Shown one piece after another: positions 36,972-44,742 of a stretch of 64,000 nucleotides of DNA (position 1 is the stretch's first letter; every line of letters starts with the position of its first letter). The stretch is taken from the NCBI GenBank assembly GCA_947457395.1, contig CANGVA010000010.1:31154-95153 (forward strand), given 5' to 3'. The notes under the pieces were generated by a model that had not been told where the DNA came from, searched no databases, and saw only the letters and a program-made list of their open reading frames with translations. This DNA is from Bacteroidota bacterium. Its GTDB lineage: Bacteria > Bacteroidota > Bacteroidia > UKL13-3. Made by a program: the position numbers and the translations under genes.

Positions 36972-38159
36972 ATGTTCGAATATAAGAAGCTCTCAGCATT
37001 TTTAATTTTTTGTATCTGTTACATGCAATTAATTGGTCAGGTTGTAACCGGTGCTGAACAAACCAAGAAGTACATGCCGTTGTTAAAACAGAAACGGGTA
37101 GCATTGGTAGTTAATCAAACTTCAGTGATTGGTGGCACCCACCTGGTTGATTCACTAAAAAAGTTAAAAGTAGATATCCGATTAATATTTGCACCCGAAC
37201 ATGGATTCAGAGGTAATTATGGCGCAGGCGTAGAAATAAAGAGTGGTAAAGATGCAAAAACAGGTTTAACAGTAATTAGTCTTTATGGGAAAAATAAAAA
37301 GCCATTAGCCGCTGATATGGCAAAGGTTGACGTGGTTATTTTTGATATACAGGATGTGGGAGCAAGATTTTACACCTATATTTCAACCCTGCACTATGTA
37401 ATGGAAGCCTGTGCTGAGCATGGTAAAAAATTAATTGTGCTTGATCGTCCCAATCCAAATGGATTTTATGTTGATGGACCAATATTGGATACTGCTTTCC
37501 GCTCATTTGTGGGTATGCATCCGATCCCGGTGGTTCATGGCATGACAGTTGGAGAATATGCACAAATGATAAATGGCGAGCAATGGCTTTCCGGCAAAAA
37601 AAACTGTAGCCTACAGGTTATTGCCATGAAAGGTTATGACCACAACACACGCTATAGCCTGCCTGTAAAACCATCACCAAATTTACCAAACATGAATGCC
37701 ATTTATCTTTACCCGGGCTTATGCTTGTTTGAAGGAACCAATTATAGCATGGGCAGAGGAACAGATAAACCGTTTGAATGCCTGGGTAAACCCGGCTTAA
37801 CACACGGAAATTATACCTTTACTCCTAAATCCATTAAAGGCGTGGCAGAAAATCCGCCTTATGCAGGTAAAGAATGTAAAGGATATTTGTTGAGTGATTA
37901 TGTTCAAAATGTTTTTGCGCACAAACCACTGCTAAATATTGGATGGTTGATTGATATGTATGCCCAGGATACTGCCAAAAGCAGTTTCTTTAACGATTTC
38001 TTTCCGCTGCTTGCCGGAGGCAGACAGTTGCAACAGCAAATTGAGAGCGGAATGAGTGAATCCGAAATCAGAAAAAGCTGGCAACCCGGCTTGCAATCTT
38101 TCTATAAAATAAGAATGAAATATTTGTTGTATAAAGAATTTAGCATGTTTACCAAATGA
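36972..38159 (+). CDS. DUF1343 protein, NamZ-like exo-N-acetylmuramidase
   Basis: 395 aa with a signal peptide (LSAFLIFCICYMQLIGQ). The DUF1343 core: ALVVNQTSVIGGTHLVDSL, LIFAPEHGFRGNYGAG, KKPLAADMAKVDVVIFDIQDVGARFYTYISTL, LIVLDRPNPNG and SPNLPNMNAIYLYPGLCLFEGTNYSMGRGTDKPFE. NamZ from a related Bacteroidota is an exo-beta-N-acetylmuramidase (GH171) used in peptidoglycan recovery, so a role in cell-wall turnover is likely. The stop overlaps the CcmB start by 4 nt. Confidence 0.92.
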   Translation: MFEYKKLSAFLIFCICYMQLIGQVVTGAEQTKKYMPLLKQKRVALVVNQTSVIGGTHLVDSLKKLKVDIRLIFAPEHGFRGNYGAGVEIKSGKDAKTGLTVISLYGKNKKPLAADMAKVDVVIFDIQDVGARFYTYISTLHYVMEACAEHGKKLIVLDRPNPNGFYVDGPILDTAFRSFVGMHPIPVVHGMTVGEYAQMINGEQWLSGKKNCSLQVIAMKGYDHNTRYSLPVKPSPNLPNMNAIYLYPGLCLFEGTNYSMGRGTDKPFECLGKPGLTHGNYTFTPKSIKGVAENPPYAGKECKGYLLSDYVQNVFAHKPLLNIGWLIDMYAQDTAKSSFFNDFFPLLAGGRQLQQQIESGMSESEIRKSWQPGLQSFYKIRMKYLLYKEFSMFTK

Positions 38160-38806
38160 AGTCCGTTTTATTATTGATTAAAAAAGATATTTTAATTGAG
38201 TGGAGACAGCGTTATGCGGTAAACGGAATCCTGCTGCATACAATTGCTTCTGTATTTGTGGTTTTTCTTGCAGTAAAAGTATTGAATGCTCCCACCTGGA
38301 ATGCGCTTTTCTGGTTAATTATGCTGTTTACATCCATTAGTGCAGTTGCAAAAAGCTTTATTGCAGAAAGTAAAGGCAGGAGCATGTACTATTTTGGCAT
38401 TGCAACTGCAGCACAGATTATCATATCAAAAATTATCTATAACAGTTTACTCATGCTTGTTATTGCAATGGTTTGTTTTTCCATTTATGCCATTGTTTTG
38501 GGTCAGCCCGTAATCAATCTTTCATTATACATATTAGCCATGTTTGCCGGTTGCATTGGTTTTGCCTCAACGTTTACCTTTATATCATCTATTGCATCAA
38601 AGGCGGGCAATAGCAATGTACTAATGCCTGTGCTGTCTTTTCCGGTTATATTGCCGCTTTTACTAGTTCTCATAAAAGCATCAAAGAAAGCTATGGATGG
38701 GATAGACAGCTCGCTAATTTTTCCTGATTTGATTGTACTTTGCTTAATTAATTTGATGATTGCAGCACTTGCCTACATGCTTTTTCCATACCTGTGGAAG
38801 GAATAA
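38156..38806 (+). CDS. ccmB: Heme exporter protein CcmB
   Basis: 216 aa with six membrane segments and the family start LIKKDILIEWRQRYAVNGILLH, a Bacteroidota-type CcmB. It is the permease half of the CcmAB transporter in cytochrome c maturation. The usual ccmA, ccmC and ccmE are not adjacent, so it is an orphan coupled to the DUF1343 gene by a 4-nt overlap; the rest of the set must lie elsewhere, as is common in Bacteroidota. Confidence 0.88.
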   Translation: MKSVLLLIKKDILIEWRQRYAVNGILLHTIASVFVVFLAVKVLNAPTWNALFWLIMLFTSISAVAKSFIAESKGRSMYYFGIATAAQIIISKIIYNSLLMLVIAMVCFSIYAIVLGQPVINLSLYILAMFAGCIGFASTFTFISSIASKAGNSNVLMPVLSFPVILPLLLVLIKASKKAMDGIDSSLIFPDLIVLCLINLMIAALAYMLFPYLWKE

Positions 38807-38823
38807 CTTAAAATATAGCTATT

Positions 38824-39744
38824 TTGAAAATCATTTATCTTGGAACTCCCGTATTTGCCGTTGCACCGCTTGAAGCAATTATTAATGCAGGATTTGATGT
38901 AGTGGCAGTTGTTACCGCACCTGATAAACCTGCCGGAAGAGGCATGCATCTGCAATACTCACCGGTTAAAACATTTGCTTTAGGCAAAAACATTCCTGTA
39001 TTACAACCTCTAAAATTAAAAGATCCTGAATTTATTGAGCAACTGGCATCTTTCAAAGCAGATATTCAGGTTGTTATTGCCTTCAGAATGTTACCTGAGA
39101 TTGTGTGGAACATGCCACCATTGGGCACCATTAACCTTCATGCCTCTCTCCTTCCGGAATACCGTGGTGCTGCTCCAATCAACTGGGCCATAATCAACGG
39201 AGAGAAAGAAACAGGCGTATCTACCTTCTTCCTAAAGCATGAAATAGATACAGGCGATATCATAGGTTCAAAGAAAACAAATATTACACCCGATATGACA
39301 GCCGGTGAATTGCATGACGTTTTAATGCAACAAGGAAGTGAGCTAATTGTGGAAACGCTGGAGAAGGTTGTAAAAGGTAATTATAAGTTGATTCCGCAAG
39401 GAAATACAAGCTACAAAACAGCCCCTAAATTATTTACAAAAGACTGTCAAATTAATTGGGTTGAGAAGGCCGTGAACATTAAGAACCTGATAAGAGGCCT
39501 TGCGCCATTTCCCGGAGCATTCACTTTTGTTGAAGGGAAAATGTTAAAGATATACTCAGCGGATGTTGAAAACTGCAGGCATGAACTAAAACCTGGAGAA
39601 ATTGAAACGGATCATAAATCTTATTTTAAAATTGCCTGCCTTGACGGATTCTTGGTAATCAGGGCTTTACAGCCTGAAGGAAAGAAAAAAATGAGCATTC
39701 GAGACTTCTTAAATGGAATACAAAATAAATTCCTAAAAACTTGA
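38824..39744 (+). CDS. fmt: Methionyl-tRNA formyltransferase
   Basis: 306 aa, formylates initiator Met-tRNA. Start is TTG at 38824, giving MKIIYLGTPVFAVAPLEA. Motifs: INLHASLLPEYRGAAPINWAII (catalytic Asn/His and SLLP), TGVSTFFLKHEIDTGDII (Asp of the active site), then the C-terminal beta-barrel tRNA domain ending with AlQPEGKKKMSIRDFL-type sequence. 17 nt after ccmB. A 7-bp hairpin follows right behind the stop. Confidence 0.96.
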   Translation: MKIIYLGTPVFAVAPLEAIINAGFDVVAVVTAPDKPAGRGMHLQYSPVKTFALGKNIPVLQPLKLKDPEFIEQLASFKADIQVVIAFRMLPEIVWNMPPLGTINLHASLLPEYRGAAPINWAIINGEKETGVSTFFLKHEIDTGDIIGSKKTNITPDMTAGELHDVLMQQGSELIVETLEKVVKGNYKLIPQGNTSYKTAPKLFTKDCQINWVEKAVNIKNLIRGLAPFPGAFTFVEGKMLKIYSADVENCRHELKPGEIETDHKSYFKIACLDGFLVIRALQPEGKKKMSIRDFLNGIQNKFLKT

Positions 39745-39762
39745 AACTGATTGTTATCAGTT
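39745..39762. repeat. 7-bp inverted repeat between fmt and the exosortase promoter
   Basis: AACTGAT-TGTT-ATCAGTT, a perfect stem directly after the fmt stop codon, with no T run behind it. It ends 12 nt before the -33 element of the exosortase operon, so it may be a weak terminator or an operator site. Only the sequence pattern supports it. Confidence 0.4.
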
Positions 39763-39773
39763 AACTAAATTAA

Positions 39774-39804
39774 TTTGTTATTGATTTAATTAATACTATT
39801 TTTG
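39774..39804 (+). promoter_or_regulatory. Bacteroidota promoter of the exosortase operon
   Basis: -33 element TTTG (39774-39777), a spacer of 19 bases, and -7 element TATTTTTG (39797-39804): the full consensus TTTG-N19-TAnnTTTG. This is the only promoter in the window for which I found both elements at ideal spacing. The ATG at 39825 would follow a leader of roughly 15 nt. Confidence 0.65.
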
Positions 39805-39824
39805 TCAGGTTCGTAAATAGCCGT

Positions 39825-40013
39825 ATGAAAGAAAGACTACTTTTATTTCTACTCCTTTCATTAGGATCATTTTGTGCAGTGATGGCACAAAGTTCCTTCC
39901 CACCGTCTTCGTTCGGGTCCATGAATGATTTACCCATTAATCAAGGAGTCGTAATGGCTTTGGCAGCAGGTGTTGCCTATGGTTTAAAAAAGTTGAATAA
40001 CCGTAAAAAATAA
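39825..40013 (+). CDS. Short exosortase-target-like protein (PID-CTERM type)
   Basis: 62 aa. Residues 1-21 are a signal peptide (LLLFLLLSLGSFCAVMA, cleaved before Gln22). Then a Ser/Pro-rich stretch of ~14 residues, a motif LPIN (36-39), a hydrophobic helix GVVMALAAGVAYG (about 41-53) and a basic tail KKLNNRKK. This signal-motif-helix-basic order is that of exosortase sorting signals, similar to the short PID-CTERM proteins of Bacteroidota, here with PIN instead of PID. The next gene is an exosortase. Mature product before the motif is tiny, so it could be a structural peptide or a carrier for glycan attachment (inference). Confidence 0.75.
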   Translation: MKERLLLFLLLSLGSFCAVMAQSSFPPSSFGSMNDLPINQGVVMALAAGVAYGLKKLNNRKK

Positions 40014-40030
40014 CAACCGGATTTTCAATC

Positions 40031-40600
40031 TTGAAATCCACCCTTTCCAATAACGACAAAACCCTCCTTTTATTTTTAATAAAAATTGCAAGTCTCTACC
40101 TTTTTTGGTACGTCTGTTACGAATTTTATCTAAAAACAGATGGAAGGCTTGATCAGATTATAACCCGGAATATATCCGAGGGCATTATACACCTAATGCA
40201 GTTTACCGGTTTAGATTTTTATTATACCAATGCTCGAAAGATTGGTGAAACCTATTTGTTTATTGCAGGTCAGCTAAAGCCATTGGTAAGGATAGGCTCT
40301 TCTTGCAATGGGCTTGAGCCAATCATCTTATTTGCTATATTTATCATTGCATATCCGGGCAAACTTACTCATAAGTTATGGTTTATTCCGGCAGGCGTTA
40401 TTGTTATACATTTGGTAAATATTATAAGAAACTATGTACTTACTTTGATGGTGTACTATAAAATGCCAAGTTTTGATTTCTTCCACCGGTATGTATTTGT
40501 GATCCTGGTATACCTGCTCATTTTTGGGTTCTGGATGCTTTGGGTTAATAAATTTAGCCTTAAAGGCTTAAAAAGCAATGATGACAACCGAGAAAAGTAA
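40031..40600 (+). CDS. Exosortase/archaeosortase family protein
   Basis: 189 aa (TTG start), multi-pass membrane transpeptidase. The catalytic set is visible: Cys92 in IGSSCNGLEP, Arg133 in NIIRNYVL and His152 in FFHRYVF. In exosortases these form the cysteine-protease-like centre that cleaves the C-terminal sorting signal and moves the protein to an acceptor. The preceding gene encodes the likely substrate. Resembles the small Bacteroidota exosortases of the XrtX/XrtF type rather than the large XrtA of exopolysaccharide loci; I cannot decide the subtype. Overlaps the next gene by 23 nt. Confidence 0.88.
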   Translation: MKSTLSNNDKTLLLFLIKIASLYLFWYVCYEFYLKTDGRLDQIITRNISEGIIHLMQFTGLDFYYTNARKIGETYLFIAGQLKPLVRIGSSCNGLEPIILFAIFIIAYPGKLTHKLWFIPAGVIVIHLVNIIRNYVLTLMVYYKMPSFDFFHRYVFVILVYLLIFGFWMLWVNKFSLKGLKSNDDNREK

Positions 40601-41012
40601 AAACATCAGATTATATGGAAGCCTTATTATATTGGTTTTGCTAAGCCTAGTTAAGGATGATTTTACCCCCGACTATTTAAATACCCCTGCTGCATCCTTC
40701 CTTTCTCCTAAAAATCTTGAAGGTACCAGGATTTCAAGTGTTTGTGCATATCCGTTTTTTTGGTTCTGTTCCATTTTATACACTTGCCTGTTCGTATGTA
40801 TACCAGCTTATGTGCTTTACTTAAGAAATGAAGTAAAACTCGCAAGATGGTGCGGCATTCTGCTTACCGGTGCAGCAGTATTATTGTATGTGTTAATTTT
40901 TATCGAATCAACAGCCATTGATATTCATCTAGTACCTAAGCTAAATCGTTATTTTCATTCTCCTATCTTTACCTTATTTTTGGTTGCGGCAATAAAGATT
41001 AAAAACAGGTAA
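40578..41012 (+). CDS. Exosortase-associated membrane protein
   Basis: 144 aa with four membrane segments (ILVLLSLVKD region, FFWFCSILYTCLFVCIPAYVLYL, CGILLTGAAVLLYVLIFI, PIFTLFLVAAIKIK). No catalytic motif is recognised. It begins within the exosortase gene and ends on TAATG with the next, so it must be made with them; small membrane proteins are known companions of Bacteroidota exosortases. Role unknown. Confidence 0.7.
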   Translation: MMTTEKSKNIRLYGSLIILVLLSLVKDDFTPDYLNTPAASFLSPKNLEGTRISSVCAYPFFWFCSILYTCLFVCIPAYVLYLRNEVKLARWCGILLTGAAVLLYVLIFIESTAIDIHLVPKLNRYFHSPIFTLFLVAAIKIKNR

Positions 41013-42736
41013 TGTCGTTCTTCAACGATCATACGCACGTTTCAGGGAAATCACTGGCACTTTTCAGGGTGCTTATTGGTGTTTACCTAATGCTGCTCAT
41101 TATGCGTATTATGCCATTCAGAGATATTTATTTTGATCAGGTAAAAGGCACCGAACCATATACATTCCCGTCAAAGTTGCTTTTGTTTGTATGGTTTATT
41201 TCGGCATTTTTACTTGCCACAGGATTTAAAACACGCATCAGCTCTATTTTCTGTTATACATTTACCATTATAGGGGCTACATTTTTTTCCATGACAGGTA
41301 TTGGCAGTTTTAATGATGATGTTTTAAGAATTTCTACACTGCTGCTGGCATTGCTCCCATGCGCTAATCATTTTTCAGTTGATGCAATTTTGAAAAGAAT
41401 GAGCACCCCCCTTCATTCTGCACCTCCTCAATGGCGCTTAAACTACAGGCTGGCTATCATTTTAATATTAGGTATGCTTTATGGCGGTTCTGCTATTAGC
41501 AAACTTCTTTCTCCTGTTTGGCAACAAGGCTTGGGCCTCTGGATACCTTATTCTGTACCTGCAAGAAGGTGGCTTGAGTTTTCTCCTTTTATTAACAACA
41601 AGCTTATTATGCAATGTCTTGCTTGGGCTACCATTGCATGGGAACTGACTTTCCCTTTTCTTTTTTTTAGAAGAAAATTTAGCCTGTTTTTTGCAATTTC
41701 AGGAATTACACTACACCTTTTTATTGGCCTCATCTTCCCTATTTACTTCTTGTGTCTCGGTCCTATCTTGGCTTATTCTCTGCTCATACCTGACAACTTC
41801 TGGAACTGGATTACAGCTAAGTTTAAAAGCAGCAATCAAATTGTATTTACTTATAACCCGGAAGTCTTAAAACAACGTTACCTGGCAGGATTCCTAAAAT
41901 CAATCGACTGGTTTAATAATTTTCGGCTCAATACTGGAGATTCAATGACACTGGATGGACTTCACATCATTAGTTTACAAGATGCTGTAAAGGAACTAGG
42001 CAAATACAATTGGTATATGTGGCTACTTGCTAAAGTAATGTGTATAAAATCGATAAAATATAACCTTACTAATCTGGCAATCTTTGTTACCCCGGATATT
42101 CATAAGTCTGACCAACAAAAATCAGATGTAAAACAACAACTTTTTGTTACCTTATGCCTGCTCATTTTTGGCCTTCAAACAGCTATACAGGCTTATGGTG
42201 TTTATGCCATTATTATAAAAAGCCCTGAGCAGCGGTACGCTTACCACCGTTCAGGCGTTCAAAAGTTTGATTTATCGCCAAACCCCGTTAGTGCAGCAAG
42301 AATATTTTTTGGGATTAATAAACGGGGATTGTTTTTAGATGCCAGCGTTAGCGGCAGTTTTGCAGCAGTTAGTCTTTCTCTAGTTAGTAAAGGCACTGAG
42401 TCGCCACTCCCTTTCTATAATGAGCAGGGCTATTGCATGGAAATAAACAGAGATTTTGGCTGGTCTATTTTTGCACATTCTTATTTTCTAAACGATAGTT
42501 GTTCGGTGAATCCGGAAACACTTAAAAAATTTACTGCATTTTGGAACCAAAAAAATGGACTGAATCCAAAGGATATTTCATATAAGGTTTATACCAGGCT
42601 TTACACTTACCCAAAGGCTTTTGAGGTAGATTATTTAAGAAAGCAGGAGGCACTTCAATGGAATTTTGCAGGCACTGCAGAATGGAAAGACAGTACCTAT
42701 CGTTTTGTGCCTGTGATAAAAGATTCTGTTAAATAA
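41012..42736 (+). CDS. HTTM / vitamin K-dependent gamma-carboxylase-like membrane protein
   Basis: 574 aa. Residues ~10-260 are the HTTM-type membrane domain (LALFRVLIGVYLMLLIMRIMPF, GSFNDDVLRISTLLLALLPC, GSAISKLLSPVWQQGLGLW, WATIAWELTFPFLFF), then a region like the DCC thiol-oxidoreductase domain (IVFTYNPEVLKQRY, MTLDGLHIISLQDAVKELGKY) that lacks the usual DxxCxxC active site, and after a further helix a soluble C-terminal part with no recognised domain. Last gene of the exosortase operon, coupled by TAATG. May process or modify the exported small protein (inference). Confidence 0.8.
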   Translation: MSFFNDHTHVSGKSLALFRVLIGVYLMLLIMRIMPFRDIYFDQVKGTEPYTFPSKLLLFVWFISAFLLATGFKTRISSIFCYTFTIIGATFFSMTGIGSFNDDVLRISTLLLALLPCANHFSVDAILKRMSTPLHSAPPQWRLNYRLAIILILGMLYGGSAISKLLSPVWQQGLGLWIPYSVPARRWLEFSPFINNKLIMQCLAWATIAWELTFPFLFFRRKFSLFFAISGITLHLFIGLIFPIYFLCLGPILAYSLLIPDNFWNWITAKFKSSNQIVFTYNPEVLKQRYLAGFLKSIDWFNNFRLNTGDSMTLDGLHIISLQDAVKELGKYNWYMWLLAKVMCIKSIKYNLTNLAIFVTPDIHKSDQQKSDVKQQLFVTLCLLIFGLQTAIQAYGVYAIIIKSPEQRYAYHRSGVQKFDLSPNPVSAARIFFGINKRGLFLDASVSGSFAAVSLSLVSKGTESPLPFYNEQGYCMEINRDFGWSIFAHSYFLNDSCSVNPETLKKFTAFWNQKNGLNPKDISYKVYTRLYTYPKAFEVDYLRKQEALQWNFAGTAEWKDSTYRFVPVIKDSVK

Positions 42737-42738
42737 GC

Positions 42739-42791
42739 ACTTACCTGCCAAAAAAATCAAAAAAAATGAGGTAAGTATTTAATAAATACTT
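42739..42791. promoter_or_regulatory. Overlapping inverted repeats upstream of rpsA
   Basis: Two IRs share an arm. ACTTACCT (42739-42746) pairs with AGGTAAGT (42769-42776), and TAAGTATTT (42772-42780) pairs with AAATACTTA (42784-42792) around AAT. Only one can form at a time. The second abuts the -7-like TATACTTG (42791-42798). Fits an operator or an attenuator-like switch in the 5' region of rpsA; no experimental counterpart is known to me. Confidence 0.4.
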
Positions 42792-42821
42792 ATACTTGCG
42801 GGCTTTTTTAAGCGAAAGGAG
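42791..42821 (+). promoter_or_regulatory. rpsA promoter box and Shine-Dalgarno-like site
   Basis: TATACTTG (42791-42798) is a one-off match to TAnnTTTG. AAAGGAG (42815-42821) ends 10 nt before the TTG start. Shine-Dalgarno sites are rare in Bacteroidota, so its presence upstream of rpsA stands out, and it supports the TTG at 42832 as start. Confidence 0.5.
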
Positions 42822-42831
42822 AATTTAAAAC

Positions 42832-44637
42832 TTGACACAAGAAAACACAAACTCAACACAAATCGCACCGGATGCCAGCTTTGACTGGAGTATGGACAAA
42901 GAAGGTTTCAGTCGCTATTCAACTGAAGAAAAGGCCAATCTCGAAAGCCTTTACGAAGCAACCCTGAGCACCATTGCCGAAAAAGAAATCGTAAAAGGAA
43001 CCGTAGTAGGTTTCACAGAGAAAGAAGTTGTATTAAACATTGGATTTAAATCTGATGGATTAATTGCACGCACTGAATTCCGCGACATGCCCGATCTTAA
43101 GGCCGGTGATGTTGTAGAGGTATTGCTTGAAAACAAAGAAGACCTCAACGGTCAGCTTGTACTCTCACGTAAGAAAGCCATCAGTGAAAGAGCATGGGAG
43201 AATATCCTGAAATGCCATGAAAATGATGAGATTGTAAACGGCTACGTAAAAACACGCACCAAAGGTGGTTTAGTTGTAGACGTTATGGGTATTGACACAT
43301 TCTTACCCGGTTCTCAAATTGATACTAAGCCAATCAAAGATTACGATGTTTATGTAGGCCAAACAATGCCATTTAAGGTTGTAAAGGTTAACCATGCATT
43401 TAAAAACGTGGTAATTTCTCACAAGGTATTGATTGAGGAGGATATTGAAGCGCAAAAATCTGATATCTTGTCTAAACTTGAAAAAGGACAAGTATTAGAG
43501 GGCACCGTAAAGAACATGACTTCTTTCGGGGTATTTATAGACCTTGGTGGTGTAGATGGATTACTTCACATCACCGATATTTCATGGGGTCGTATTAACC
43601 ACCCAGAAGAAGTATTGAAGATGGATCAGAAAATTAATGTGGTGGTGCTTGATTTTGATGACGAGAAAAAGCGTATCAGCCTCGGCTTGAAACAACTTTC
43701 CGCGCATCCTTGGGATAGCATGGCAGAAACCTTACAGGTTGGTGCTAAGGTAAAAGGTAAAATTGTAAACATTGCCGATTATGGTGCTTTCCTTGAAATA
43801 GCTCCTGGTGTTGAAGGCCTCATTCACGTTTCAGAAATGAGCTGGAGCCAACATCTGCGCAATCCACAAGACTTTATGAAATTGGGCGATGAAGTAGAAG
43901 CAGTTGTGTTAACTCTTGATAAAGACGAGCGCAAAATGTCGTTAGGCATTAAGCAATTGCAGCCTGATCCTTGGGTAAATATTAATGAAAGATATCCTGT
44001 TGGTTCTAAACATAAAGGTGTCGTTCGCAATATGACCAATTACGGTTTATTTGTGGAACTGGAAGAAGGTGTTGACGGTTTGGTACACGTAAGTGATCTG
44101 AGCTGGACAAAGAAAATTAAGCACCCTGCCGAATTTGTAAAGAAAGATCAGGAATTGGACGTTATTGTGCTAGAAGTAGATCTTGAAAACCGCAGATTAA
44201 GTTTAGGCCATAAACAACTTGATGAAAATCCATGGGATACTTTCGAAACAATTTTCACTGTTGGTTCAATACATGAAGGAACCGTACTGAAAGTTGAAGA
44301 AAAGAGTGCAACCATTGCACTTCCTTATGGTGTAGAGGGCTACGCTCCTATTAAACAATTACAGAAGGACGATAAGAAAACTGCTAAGGAAGACGAAGTA
44401 CTGCAGTTTAAAGTAACTGAGTTTAATAAGGAAAATAAGCGTATTGTTGTTTCCCATACCTCTGTTTGGAAGGGTGATGTTGAGGAGAAAAAAGTAACTG
44501 AGGAGAAAAAGAAAGAGGGAGAAAGAGACAAAGCTTCCAAAGCTGCTAAGAAGTTGAATGATTCAAATGAAAAATCAACTTTTGCAGATGTTGAAGGTCT
44601 AGCTGCGCTGAAAGCTCAACTGGAAAAGAAAGACTAA
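42832..44637 (+). CDS. rpsA: 30S ribosomal protein S1
   Basis: 601 aa, mRNA-binding ribosomal protein. Six S1/OB repeats: KGTVVGFTEKEVVLNIGFKS, NGYVKTRTKGGLVVDVMG, EGTVKNMTSFGVFIDLGG, KGKIVNIADYGAFLEIAPG, KGVVRNMTNYGLFVELEEG and EGTVLKVEEKSATIALPYG, each ended by a DxxxxRISLGxKQL-type segment. The C-terminal ~60 residues are Lys/Glu rich without a repeat. TTG start, with a plausible Shine-Dalgarno site 10 nt before it. A terminator follows at 44658. Confidence 0.96.
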   Translation: MTQENTNSTQIAPDASFDWSMDKEGFSRYSTEEKANLESLYEATLSTIAEKEIVKGTVVGFTEKEVVLNIGFKSDGLIARTEFRDMPDLKAGDVVEVLLENKEDLNGQLVLSRKKAISERAWENILKCHENDEIVNGYVKTRTKGGLVVDVMGIDTFLPGSQIDTKPIKDYDVYVGQTMPFKVVKVNHAFKNVVISHKVLIEEDIEAQKSDILSKLEKGQVLEGTVKNMTSFGVFIDLGGVDGLLHITDISWGRINHPEEVLKMDQKINVVVLDFDDEKKRISLGLKQLSAHPWDSMAETLQVGAKVKGKIVNIADYGAFLEIAPGVEGLIHVSEMSWSQHLRNPQDFMKLGDEVEAVVLTLDKDERKMSLGIKQLQPDPWVNINERYPVGSKHKGVVRNMTNYGLFVELEEGVDGLVHVSDLSWTKKIKHPAEFVKKDQELDVIVLEVDLENRRLSLGHKQLDENPWDTFETIFTVGSIHEGTVLKVEEKSATIALPYGVEGYAPIKQLQKDDKKTAKEDEVLQFKVTEFNKENKRIVVSHTSVWKGDVEEKKVTEEKKKEGERDKASKAAKKLNDSNEKSTFADVEGLAALKAQLEKKD

Positions 44638-44657
44638 TTTTCTAAAATAGATAGGCT

Positions 44658-44691
44658 AAAAGCCGCTTCTGTAAAAGGAGCGGCTTTTTTT
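44658..44691 (+). terminator. Rho-independent terminator of rpsA
   Basis: AAAAGCCGCT pairs with AGCGGCTTTT (10 pairs), extendable through TCT/AGG, followed by a T run. It ends immediately before an in-frame ATG at 44692, which is one reason for choosing a later start for the next gene. Confidence 0.85.
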
Positions 44692-44742
44692 ATGTACCTA
44701 TATTATAAACTTGATAATTGCATTATGTTTATATTGCAATGC

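Noticed and set aside
44692..44742. N-terminal extension of the choice-of-anchor-L protein
   Set aside because: It starts on the T tail of the rpsA terminator and places 17 residues before a good signal peptide.
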